From: DATMQA01 sp035566895
GTDB lineage: Bacteria; Verrucomicrobiota; Verrucomicrobiia; Limisphaerales; UBA8199
Direction of reading: 5' to 3'
Assembly (NCBI GenBank): GCA_035566895.1
Contig: DATMQA010000002.1
Coordinates: 1 to 20,810 of the forward strand
DNA length: 20,810 nucleotides
Part shown: positions 6,486 through 17,016 of the stretch, piece after piece
Numbering within the stretch: position 1 is the first letter of the stretch
Layout of the letters: every line of letters begins with the position of its first letter
The notes under the pieces: generated by a model
What the model was told of the DNA's origin: nothing
Seen by the model: only the letters and a program-made list of their open reading frames with translations
Database searches by the model: none
Program-made: the position numbers and the translations under genes

Positions 6486-9419
6486 ATGCCGGAGATTCCC
6501 AAAGCCTACGAACCACAAGCCGTCGAAGAAAAGTGGTACGACTTCTGGCTGAAACAGAATTGTTTCACGGCCAACGCCCAGTCATCCAAGCCTGCCTACT
6601 CGATCGTCATCCCGCCGCCGAATGTCACCGGCATGCTCCACATGGGGCATGTTCTCAATAATACGATCCAGGATATTCTGGCGCGCAAAGCGCGGATGGA
6701 CGGCAAAGAAGTCCTTTGGCTACCCGGCACCGACCACGCCGGCATCGGCACCCAGGCGGTCGTCGAAAAGGCGCTCCGCAAACAGGGCTTGATGAAGCAC
6801 CGGGACGAGCTCGGGCGGGAGAAGTTCCTGGAACACACCTGGGCGTGGAAGGAAAAGTACGGCGGCATCATTATCCAGCAGCTCAAGAAACTGGGCTGCT
6901 CGTGCGATTGGACGCGCGAACGGTTCACGATGGACCCGGCCTACTCTCGGTGCGTGCAGAAGGTGTTCGTCGAGCTTTACAAGAAGGGCCTCGTTTACCG
7001 CGGTAAACGCATGGTCAATTGGGACCCGGCGGCGCGCACGGCTCTTTCGGATGAAGAAGTCGAGATGGTCGAGGAGAAAGGCCATCTGTGGCATCTCAAA
7101 TACCCGCTACTGGACGAGAAGGGCCAGACGAAGGCCGATGAGTTCGTGGTTGTGGCGACCACCCGCCCAGAGACGATGCTTGGGGATGAAGCCGTCGCGG
7201 TGAATCCGAGTGATCCGCGATATACGAAACTTGTGGGCAGGAAGGTGCTGTTGCCGCTGCAAAACAAACCGATTCCGATCATTGCGGATGATTTTGTCGA
7301 TCCGAAATTCGGGACCGGCTGCGTGAAGGTCACTCCGGCGCATGATCCGAACGATTACGCGATGGCCTCGCGCCATAACCTGCCACTGACCGTCGTCATC
7401 GGGCCGGATGGCGCCATGACCAAAGAAGCAGGAGAGGATTTCGATGGCCTTGACCGGATGGAAGCGCGCAAGGCCGTAACCGAGGAACTGACCGAGCAAG
7501 GCCTGCTGCTCAAGACCGAGGATTATGTCCACAACGTCGGCTACAGTCAGCGCAGCCACGTGCCGATCGAACCATACTTGAGCGAGCAGTGGTTTTTGAA
7601 GTATCCGAGTGTGGAGGCTTCGACGAAGGCTGTCGAGGAAGGGAGAATTGCCTTTCATCCCGAGCGCTGGACAAAAACTTACTCGCATTGGATGCACAAT
7701 CTTCGGGACTGGTGCATCAGCCGGCAGCTTTGGTGGGGACATCGGGTGCCGGTGTGGACCAAGAGTTCGGTGACTTTATCCCAGTCCGACCCGAAGAATC
7801 CCATAGTGATCACACAGGTCGTGGCGGCCTTGTCCGATTTGCAATCGGCAGAGACGTCGCTCTCGGGCAAGGAGGCGCATATGACGTTGTTTCGGCTCCA
7901 TGGAGACGTCTGGGAGGCAGCAACCGACTCTCCCGAGGAAGGTCGATTTCTGGAGGCGGCCGGCTTCACCCAAGATCCCGACGTGCTCGACACCTGGTGC
8001 AGTTCCTGGCTCTGGCCGTTTGCCACAATGGGCTGGCCGGAGCAGACCGATACGCTCAAGAAATTCTATCCCACGACCGACCTGGTAACCGGGCCGGACA
8101 TCATTTTCTTCTGGGTCGCGCGGATGATCATGGCGGGATACGAGTTCATGGGCGACCTGCCGTTCCGCAACGTCTATTTCACCGGCATTATCCGCGACAA
8201 ACTCGGACGGAAAATGAGCAAGAGCCTCGGCAACTCGCCCGACCCGCTCGAACTCATCGCCAAATACGGCGCCGATGCCCTGCGATTTGGCACGATGCGC
8301 AGCGCGCCGCTCGGCCAGGACGTCCTCTTCGATGAAAAGGACGTCGAGTTGGGTCGCAACTTCTGCAACAAGCTTTGGAACGCCTGCCGGTTCCGGCAGA
8401 TGCAAGGCGGGAAGGTGCAGAGCGAAATCGCGCCCGAACTGCTCACCGGCGACGACAAATGGATTCTGCTCAAGCTCGACCAGGCCATCCGCGAGATTAC
8501 CACCGCCTTCGCCGAGTATCGGTTCAATGAAGCGACCCAAACGCTTTATCGCTTTTTCTGGAGCGAGTATTGCGATTGGTACGTCGAGGCCAGCAAGGCG
8601 ATCCTGTCGGCGCAACGAATGGCCCCGGTTGGAGCAGAAAAAGATCAGAGCCTCCTCGCGTCGGCTGCTACAGCGGAGAGCCTCCTTACGTCGGCTCCTA
8701 CAATTCTTACGTCGGCTCCTACAACGGAGGGAGAGAAGAGGCGCGCGAATACACTGGCAGTGCTCGATTTCGTGCTATCGCATACGCTAAGACTTTTCCA
8801 TCCGTTCCTACCGTTCATCACGGAAGAGCTCTGGCACGGCATGGGGTACCACGAGGAGATGCCGGAGGACCAGGGCGGCAAAACGATCATGTTCGCGCCC
8901 TGGCCCAAGCCGTTTGACGAAGATTTCCGCGCGCATTACGGGCTGGATGGCTGCTATCTCGAAATCGTCAATACGAAATACGAATTGGTCACCCAGGGCC
9001 GAAACCTGCGCCGCGAGGCCAATATCCCCGCCAGCAAGAAGGTTAAATATGCTCTTAAGCCTACCGGTTACCTCCCGCCGCACGAAATCGAAGTTCTGCG
9101 TTTGCTGCTCAACGCCGAGACGCTGGAGATGAACTCGGATTATCAGCCGCCCAAAGGCACCCCCGTGGTCCATTCGGAGCTGGGCGACTTGTTCCTGCCG
9201 CTGGAAGGCCTGGTCGATGTCGAGGCGGAAAAAGCGCGGCTGAAGAAAGAGCTGGAGAAGATCGAAAGCGAAATCGAGAAAGCGGACCAGAAGCTCAACA
9301 ACCCGAACTTCACCTCGAAAGCACCGGCGAAAGTCTTGCTGGAACATCAGCAGCGGCTGGCTGAATGGCAGGCCAAACGCGAGAGAACCAAGGCTTCTCT
9401 GGACGCTCTGAACGGGTGA
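6486..9419 (+). CDS. valS: Valyl-tRNA synthetase, with repeat-derived insertion
   Basis: The class I synthetase attaches valine to tRNA-Val and hydrolyses mischarged threonyl-tRNA. The 977-residue product has the HIGH-type motif HMGH (52-55), an editing domain beginning near TTRPETMLGDEAV, the KMSKS loop (576-580), an anticodon-binding domain, and the C-terminal coiled coil (VEAEKARLKKELEKIESEIE onwards) that contacts tRNA in ValS. I chose ATG 6486 (MPEIPKAYEPQAVEEKWY). The upstream in-frame ATG at 6459 only adds nine residues translated from the leader repeat. No Shine-Dalgarno is seen. Two segments look longer than usual: about residues 422-492, before DVLDTWCSSW, and about 713-752, which is made of in-frame nucleotide repeats (8648-8723). 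It is followed after 33 bases by the transglutaminase-like gene. Confidence 0.96.
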   Translation: MPEIPKAYEPQAVEEKWYDFWLKQNCFTANAQSSKPAYSIVIPPPNVTGMLHMGHVLNNTIQDILARKARMDGKEVLWLPGTDHAGIGTQAVVEKALRKQGLMKHRDELGREKFLEHTWAWKEKYGGIIIQQLKKLGCSCDWTRERFTMDPAYSRCVQKVFVELYKKGLVYRGKRMVNWDPAARTALSDEEVEMVEEKGHLWHLKYPLLDEKGQTKADEFVVVATTRPETMLGDEAVAVNPSDPRYTKLVGRKVLLPLQNKPIPIIADDFVDPKFGTGCVKVTPAHDPNDYAMASRHNLPLTVVIGPDGAMTKEAGEDFDGLDRMEARKAVTEELTEQGLLLKTEDYVHNVGYSQRSHVPIEPYLSEQWFLKYPSVEASTKAVEEGRIAFHPERWTKTYSHWMHNLRDWCISRQLWWGHRVPVWTKSSVTLSQSDPKNPIVITQVVAALSDLQSAETSLSGKEAHMTLFRLHGDVWEAATDSPEEGRFLEAAGFTQDPDVLDTWCSSWLWPFATMGWPEQTDTLKKFYPTTDLVTGPDIIFFWVARMIMAGYEFMGDLPFRNVYFTGIIRDKLGRKMSKSLGNSPDPLELIAKYGADALRFGTMRSAPLGQDVLFDEKDVELGRNFCNKLWNACRFRQMQGGKVQSEIAPELLTGDDKWILLKLDQAIREITTAFAEYRFNEATQTLYRFFWSEYCDWYVEASKAILSAQRMAPVGAEKDQSLLASAATAESLLTSAPTILTSAPTTEGEKRRANTLAVLDFVLSHTLRLFHPFLPFITEELWHGMGYHEEMPEDQGGKTIMFAPWPKPFDEDFRAHYGLDGCYLEIVNTKYELVTQGRNLRREANIPASKKVKYALKPTGYLPPHEIEVLRLLLNAETLEMNSDYQPPKGTPVVHSELGDLFLPLEGLVDVEAEKARLKKELEKIESEIEKADQKLNNPNFTSKAPAKVLLEHQQRLAEWQAKRERTKASLDALNG
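8648..8723 (+). repeat. Three tandem copies of a CTTACGTCGGCTCCTACA-type repeat inside valS
   Basis: Copy 1 (8648-8672) begins GAGCCTCCTCGCGTCGG. Copy 2 (8678-8702) begins GAGCCTCCTTACGTCGG. Copy 3 (about 8704-8723) contains CTTACGTCGGCTCCTACA. The first two start 30 bases apart and the last two end 21 bases apart, so reading frame is kept. The encoded peptide repeats ESLLTSAPT-like units. The nucleotide units are more alike than needed for the peptide, which suggests a DNA repeat inserted into the gene. Confidence 0.8.
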
Positions 9420-9437
9420 ACCTAGAGGCAAAAAGAT

Positions 9438-9442
9438 GGAGG
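9438..9442 (+). promoter_or_regulatory. Shine-Dalgarno GGAGG of the transglutaminase-like gene
   Basis: GGAGG ends ten bases before ATG 9453. It is one of only two clear ribosome-binding sites seen in the window and supports this start. Confidence 0.75.
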
Positions 9443-9452
9443 CAAAAATATT

Positions 9453-10925
9453 ATGAAACCGAGCTCCTTTGCTGTGGCGGGGCTTTTATTGCTCGCGTCA
9501 GCAACCTGCTTTTCGCAACAGGACGTCCTAACACAAGCGAGCGGGCTCGAACTGCAAGGTCATTTCAAAGAAGCCGCAGCCACGCTGGATTCTGCGTTGG
9601 CCGGGAAAACACTGGCCCCCGCTCAACGGAAACAACTCGAATTCGAACTCGATCGGCTTGAACGTATCAAAAGGGATTTTCCCTTCACCAAAGACGGGCT
9701 CTTGGCCGCTTTGAAGAAATCCGTCAAAGACCTGACTCCCGGCGAATTCGACAAGTGGGTCAGCGAAGGGCGCTTCGACAGCCGCGAAATTGACGGCAGC
9801 TGCTATTTCATGACATCGAGCGTCAGGAATCTTTTCTTTCGTTATCCCGAGTTGGCCGCCCGCCAGGTGCCGCCCAAGGACACCACGAAGTTGCAAAAAG
9901 CCCGCCTCGAGAGCTGTCGGGCCATCAAACAAGCCGCCGCAGCCGAGAGAAAGCCTTATGTCCTGCCCAAGCGGTTCCACGCCACCATGACGGTCACCGC
10001 CAAAGCGAACGCCGTGGCGCCGGGCGAGACCGTCCGCGCCTGGCTGCCGCTCCCGCGCCAGTATCCGTACCAGACCGATTTCGAGTTGGCTTCCGCAACT
10101 CCTACCCCCAGGCAGCTCGCCGGCAAGGATAGCCCCATTCGCAGCGCCTATACGGAACAACTGGCGCTTAAGGACAAGGCAACGGAGTTCAAGATCCAAT
10201 TCGACTACACCACCTTTGGGGTGAAGTTCGACGTTAAGCCGGAAGCGGTGCAACCGTGCGAAGCGGATCCACCAGACACGAAGCAATTCACGCGCGAAGG
10301 GCCGCACGTCGTATTCACACCCGAGTTGCGCGCCCTCTCCGCGCAGATCGTTGGCAACGAAACCAATCCCTGCCTCAAAGCCAAAAAGTGTTTCGATTGG
10401 ATAGCCGAACACATTCGCTACAGCTTCGCCATCGAGTATTCGACCATCCGGAATATCAGCGATTACTGCCGGAGCAAGGGCTATGGTGATTGCGGCCAGG
10501 AGGCGATGCTCTTCATCAGCCTCTGCCGGCTCAACGGCGTTCCCGCCCGCTGGCAATCGGGCTGGAACACGTTCCCCGGCGACGAGGATATTCATGACTG
10601 GTGCGAGATTTACCTCGCCCCGTACGGCTGGATGCCGGTCGATCCTTATATGGGCATCTTCGCCATGCAATATGCGCCTGCCCTCGCCCCCGCGGAGCGG
10701 CGCGAGATTCGCGATTTCTTTTTCGGCGGCCTCGACCAATACCGCATGGCCGCCAACGGCGACCACAGCCAGACCCTTACTCCCCCCAAGCAGTCGATGC
10801 GTTCGGACGACGTCGATTTCCAGCGCGGCGAACTGGAAGCAGACAACCACAACCTTTACTTCGACCGCTATAACTACGAGTTCAATTTGAAGGAAATTAA
10901 GCTGCCGCACGGGAAAATCGATTAA
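9453..10925 (+). CDS. Secreted transglutaminase-like (putative cysteine protease) protein
   Basis: The 490-residue product begins with a signal peptide (MKPSSFAVAGLLLLASATCF), so it is exported; the Cys near position 19 does not fit a good lipobox. Residues about 25-170 form a helical N-terminal region with TPGEFDKWVSEGRFDSREIDG. The region about 173-285 looks like a beta domain (FHATMTVTAKANAVAPGETV). The transglutaminase core carries the triad C347 (GDCGQEA), H381 (DIHDWCEIYL) and D397 (PVDPYMG). Bacterial members act as proteases, amidases or crosslinking enzymes; the substrate cannot be told from sequence. A Shine-Dalgarno GGAGG supports ATG 9453. It lies 33 bases after valS and 35 before the IMPase-family gene, so it is probably in their operon. 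The fold is confident, the activity is not. Confidence 0.88.
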   Translation: MKPSSFAVAGLLLLASATCFSQQDVLTQASGLELQGHFKEAAATLDSALAGKTLAPAQRKQLEFELDRLERIKRDFPFTKDGLLAALKKSVKDLTPGEFDKWVSEGRFDSREIDGSCYFMTSSVRNLFFRYPELAARQVPPKDTTKLQKARLESCRAIKQAAAAERKPYVLPKRFHATMTVTAKANAVAPGETVRAWLPLPRQYPYQTDFELASATPTPRQLAGKDSPIRSAYTEQLALKDKATEFKIQFDYTTFGVKFDVKPEAVQPCEADPPDTKQFTREGPHVVFTPELRALSAQIVGNETNPCLKAKKCFDWIAEHIRYSFAIEYSTIRNISDYCRSKGYGDCGQEAMLFISLCRLNGVPARWQSGWNTFPGDEDIHDWCEIYLAPYGWMPVDPYMGIFAMQYAPALAPAERREIRDFFFGGLDQYRMAANGDHSQTLTPPKQSMRSDDVDFQRGELEADNHNLYFDRYNYEFNLKEIKLPHGKID

Positions 10926-10947
10926 CCCCGGCTTCTGCGCCAAGCCC

Positions 10948-10952
10948 AAGGA
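10948..10952 (+). promoter_or_regulatory. Shine-Dalgarno AAGGA that supports a GTG start
   Basis: AAGGA is eight bases before GTG 10961, which favours this GTG over the in-frame ATG at 10976 for the inositol-monophosphatase-family gene. Confidence 0.6.
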
Positions 10953-10960
10953 CCTCCCTC

Positions 10961-11773
10961 GTGAAACAGAAGCAAATGGATCTGACCCTGGCACAGAGTG
11001 CCACCGTCAAAGCTGCTCGTTCGGTCGGCGTTTTGATGCGCCGTTGTCTGCACCTGAGCAAGCGCGCGCATGAGGTCACTCAACACGACATCAAGCTCGA
11101 CCTGGATGTTCGTTCTCAAAAGCTGATTCAAAAGGCGCTCTATGCCGCATTTCCCGAAGTCGCGTTGGTGGGGGAAGAAGGAGTCGCCGGAGACCCCCAG
11201 TCCGAATATCGCTGGGTCGTCGATCCCATCGACGGCACCGTCAATTTCGCCTACGGCATTCCGCACGCTTGCGTCTCGATCGCCTTGCAGCGGCGGGGGC
11301 CGAACGGAAAGCGCACGCTCTACCCGGACGGATACGAGACCCTGGTCGGGGTCGTCTACGATCCCTTCTGTGACGAGTTGTGGAGCGCGATCGCCGGCCA
11401 ACCCGCGCGACTCAATGGCCGGGTGATTCGCGTGAGCCGGCGACAGAAGCTACCGGAAGCCATCGTCTCTATCGGCTTTGCCAAGACTCGCAAGAATCTT
11501 GAAGCCACCCTGCCCTACTTCACCGACCTGGTCCATCGCGTGCGCAAGTTGCGCATCATGGGCTCGGCTGCGCTGGCCCTGACCTACGTCGCGACCGGCC
11601 GGTTCGATGCTTATATCGAGCGCGGCATTCGGCTCTGGGACATTGCGGCCGGCGGGTTGATTGTCGAAAGCGCCGGGGGCGAGTTCTGGCGCGAACCGGT
11701 GCCGGGCGAGCATGCCTACCGTATGATTGCCAGCAACGGGCTGCTGCGCCGGCGCCTCCGTGTGCCGGATTGA
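10961..11773 (+). CDS. Inositol monophosphatase family (SuhB/IMPase-like) phosphatase
   Basis: The family contains Mg2+-dependent, lithium-sensitive sugar-phosphate phosphatases acting on inositol-1-phosphate, fructose-1,6-bisphosphate, histidinol phosphate or PAP. The 270-residue product has the metal-binding motifs GEE (E72, E73), DPIDGTVNF (D88, D91) and WDIAAGG (D227), plus the GSAALALTYVATGR segment, all in the normal order and distance. It has no signal peptide, so it is cytoplasmic. A GTG start at 10961 with Shine-Dalgarno AAGGA is preferred; ATG 10976 would remove five residues. The gene sits 35 bases after the transglutaminase-like gene and 36 before the cyclophilin gene. The substrate is undetermined: SuhB-type inositol phosphatase is the simplest guess, and a histidinol phosphatase or FBPase role cannot be excluded. 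Confidence 0.88.
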   Translation: MKQKQMDLTLAQSATVKAARSVGVLMRRCLHLSKRAHEVTQHDIKLDLDVRSQKLIQKALYAAFPEVALVGEEGVAGDPQSEYRWVVDPIDGTVNFAYGIPHACVSIALQRRGPNGKRTLYPDGYETLVGVVYDPFCDELWSAIAGQPARLNGRVIRVSRRQKLPEAIVSIGFAKTRKNLEATLPYFTDLVHRVRKLRIMGSAALALTYVATGRFDAYIERGIRLWDIAAGGLIVESAGGEFWREPVPGEHAYRMIASNGLLRRRLRVPD

Positions 11774-11809
11774 ATTTGCACTTAAGCGCCGGATGGTTAT
11801 CATGATTTC

Positions 11810-12661
11810 ATGAGCCGTTGGCGTTTTGCAGCCTGGATTTCCCTGTCCCTTTGTTGTGTCAGTTCAGTACGGGCCGGTACGCTGGCTCAGTTCCGGACGG
11901 TGTTTGGCAATGTCGACGTGGAGCTCTACGATCAAGACAAGCCGGTCACGGTGCAGAACTTCATTCGTTACGTTCAAAGCGGTAAGTTCCAGGACGAATT
12001 TGCCCATCGGTTGATGCCCGGCTTCGTGGTCCAGGGTGGAGGCTTCACCGTCACCAATCGGGGCACAACCAATTGGCAGATCGCGCCGATTGTGACATAC
12101 GCGCCCATCACGAATGAGTTCGGTACCGGTCGGCGCTTCAGCAACGTTTATGGCACTATCGCAATGGCCAAATTGGGAGGCGACACCAATTCCGCGAGTT
12201 CAGAGTGGTTCTTCAACCTCGCTGACAACAGCTACCTTGACGCACCCGACACCAACAACTTCTTTGTCGTTTTCGGTACCGTGCTCAGGGGGACGAACGT
12301 GTTAAACATCTTGAATAATTTTCAGTACTATACGGGAATACAAGCGAGCAATCTGGTCCTTCATCAATACTACGCACCACCATTCGACGACTTGCCGTTG
12401 TTGTATCCCAGCCTCGCGGATACCAACCTCCTGTTTGTAGACATCTCGTTGCTCTCGGTTCAAATCACCGCCACGAACCACCAGCGCCAGATTTCGTGGA
12501 ATAGCGTCAATGGCAAGACCAACCTGGTCGAGTACACCACCAACCTGCCTCCAGCCTGGAAAACGCTCGCATCGACAAACGGCAATGGCAACCGCTACAC
12601 CATCACCGACCCTGCGGCCACAAACACTTTCCGATTCTATCGGGTGAGGGTGATTTACTGA
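11810..12661 (+). CDS. Secreted cyclophilin-type peptidyl-prolyl isomerase with C-terminal beta-type domain
   Basis: Cyclophilins speed cis-trans isomerisation of Xaa-Pro bonds during folding. The 283-residue product starts with a signal peptide (MSRWRFAAWISLSLCCVSSVRA), so it acts outside the cytoplasm. The cyclophilin domain (about 24-180) keeps the equivalents of human CypA R55, F60 and Q63 as R67, F72 and Q75 in HRLMPGFVVQGGGF, and has the YGTIAMAKLGGDTNSASSEW block. The CypA Trp121 position is Tyr (SYLD), and a short insertion (APDTNN) follows. Residues about 215-283 are a separate small domain (ISWNSVNGKTNLVEYTT to FRFYRVRVIY), a type of C-terminal module I associate with secreted proteins of Verrucomicrobiota. 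No Shine-Dalgarno is seen. It is the last gene of the plus-strand unit and faces the phosphomutase gene 56 bases away. Confidence 0.9.
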   Translation: MSRWRFAAWISLSLCCVSSVRAGTLAQFRTVFGNVDVELYDQDKPVTVQNFIRYVQSGKFQDEFAHRLMPGFVVQGGGFTVTNRGTTNWQIAPIVTYAPITNEFGTGRRFSNVYGTIAMAKLGGDTNSASSEWFFNLADNSYLDAPDTNNFFVVFGTVLRGTNVLNILNNFQYYTGIQASNLVLHQYYAPPFDDLPLLYPSLADTNLLFVDISLLSVQITATNHQRQISWNSVNGKTNLVEYTTNLPPAWKTLASTNGNGNRYTITDPAATNTFRFYRVRVIY

Positions 12662-12717
12662 GAGCGAAATCGGCCGGTTTGCGCGCCGTCCAGTTGAGGG
12701 CCGTTTGAGATCAGGGG
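12662..12717. other. Convergent gap between cyclophilin and phosphomutase genes
   Basis: Two operons converge in these 56 bases. Several GC-rich partial palindromes (for example around CGGCCGG) are present, but I find no clear stem-loop plus T tract for either strand, so the termination mechanism is not evident. Confidence 0.4.
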
Positions 12718-14136
<1,419 letters not shown>

Positions 14137-14844
14137 TTACGCGGGTTGCGGGTTGAGCGTTGGGGGTTGCGGGTTAGATGGTTTGGGCTGGGCGGCTTCG
14201 GCAACCTTGCGCATCTTCCGCACCGCCGCAGTCATATTCCGCTGGCCAAAAAGGGTCGTACCGCTGATGAACGCATCGGCGCCGGCGCGGGCGCAGTCAG
14301 CGACGGTCTTGAAATCGACCCCTCCATCCACGCCAATGGTGAAACCGAGATTCCTTTCACGCCGCCACCGGGACGCTTGCTGGACCTTGGTGAGCGTTTC
14401 GTAGATGAAGGACTGGCCACCGAAGCCCGGATTGACAGTCATGACGAGCAGTTCGTCAATTTGCTCTAAAAACGGCTGCGCCATGGTGATGGCGGTAGGT
14501 GGATTGATAGCCAAGCCGACTTTCTTCCCGAGTGATTTGATTCTCCAAAGCAGCGCGGTGACGTGCTCGCCGAGTTCGACGTGGACGTTCATCTGGCTTG
14601 CGCCGGCCTTGGCGAAGGGCTCAAGCAGAATCTCGGGTTTCGAGCACATCAGGTGCACATCGAAAAAGAGCTTGCTCAAAGGGCGCACGCTCTGAACGAC
14701 AGCCGGGCCGAAGGAAATGTTCGGCACGAAATGTCCGTCCATGATATCCAGGTGCAGCCAGTCGGCGCCGGAACGGTTGACGCGCTGGACTTCCTTACTC
14801 AGGCGGCTGAAATCTGAGGCCAGCAAAGAGGGCGCAATAATCAT
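14137..14844 (-). CDS. rpe: Ribulose-phosphate 3-epimerase
   Basis: The enzyme interconverts ribulose-5-phosphate and xylulose-5-phosphate in the pentose phosphate pathway. The 235-residue TIM barrel has MIIAPSLLASDF, HLDIMDGHFVPNISFGP (H31, D33), DVHLMCSKP (H64), VMTVNPGFGGQSF and GVDGGVD (D173), matching the metal and substrate residues of the family. I chose ATG 14844, where the conserved IAPSLLASDF begins; the longer in-frame start at 14907 adds 21 unlike residues. The normal fold ends near KMRKVAEAA. The last 17 residues (QPKPSNPQPPTLNPQPA) are a Pro/Asn-rich tail encoded by a GGGTTGCGGGTT repeat. The gene is 82 bases downstream of ftsH and its stop abuts the phosphomutase start. Confidence 0.94.
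   Translation of the reverse strand: MIIAPSLLASDFSRLSKEVQRVNRSGADWLHLDIMDGHFVPNISFGPAVVQSVRPLSKLFFDVHLMCSKPEILLEPFAKAGASQMNVHVELGEHVTALLWRIKSLGKKVGLAINPPTAITMAQPFLEQIDELLVMTVNPGFGGQSFIYETLTKVQQASRWRRERNLGFTIGVDGGVDFKTVADCARAGADAFISGTTLFGQRNMTAAVRKMRKVAEAAQPKPSNPQPPTLNPQPA
14143..14175. repeat. GGGTTGCGGGTT direct repeat forming the 3' end of rpe
   Basis: GGGTTGCGGGTT occurs at 14143-14154 and again at 14164-14175 (plus strand), 21 bases apart and so in frame. It encodes SNPQPPTLNPQPA at the Rpe C-terminus and ends at the stop codon next to the phosphomutase start. Confidence 0.75.
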
Positions 14845-14888
14845 CGCGGCTACGCTAAAGAGCCGGAGGGGAAATGTCGATTGGGAAT

Positions 14889-14926
14889 TGGGTAAGTCCA
14901 AAGTCAAGCGACTTTAGACCTTCGAC

Positions 14927-14932
<6 letters not shown>
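14889..14932. repeat. AAGTC/GACTT repeat tract between ftsH and rpe
   Basis: The gap just after the ftsH stop holds units GTCCAAAGTC, GACTTTAGACC and CGACTTAGACC (plus strand). AAAGTC and GACTTT form a six-base-pair hairpin with loop AAGC (about 14901-14916). There is no T tract, so it is not a typical terminator. The tract begins at the ftsH stop codon, as repeats do at other gene ends here. Confidence 0.6.
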
Positions 14933-16957
<2,025 letters not shown>

Positions 16958-17016
16958 TATAAATACAGTTGCGCCCAAGCTACCATGTTCACCCCAAGGC
17001 CGCAACCCATTGGAAG

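Noticed and set aside
9528..10994. 488-codon open frame antisense to the transglutaminase-like gene
   Set aside because: The plus-strand gene has a signal peptide, a catalytic triad and a Shine-Dalgarno; the antisense frame has no recognisable domain and reflects codon bias of GC-rich DNA.
14845..14907. Longer Rpe start
   Set aside because: The conserved IAPSLLASDF motif begins just after ATG 14844; the extra 21 residues have no family match.
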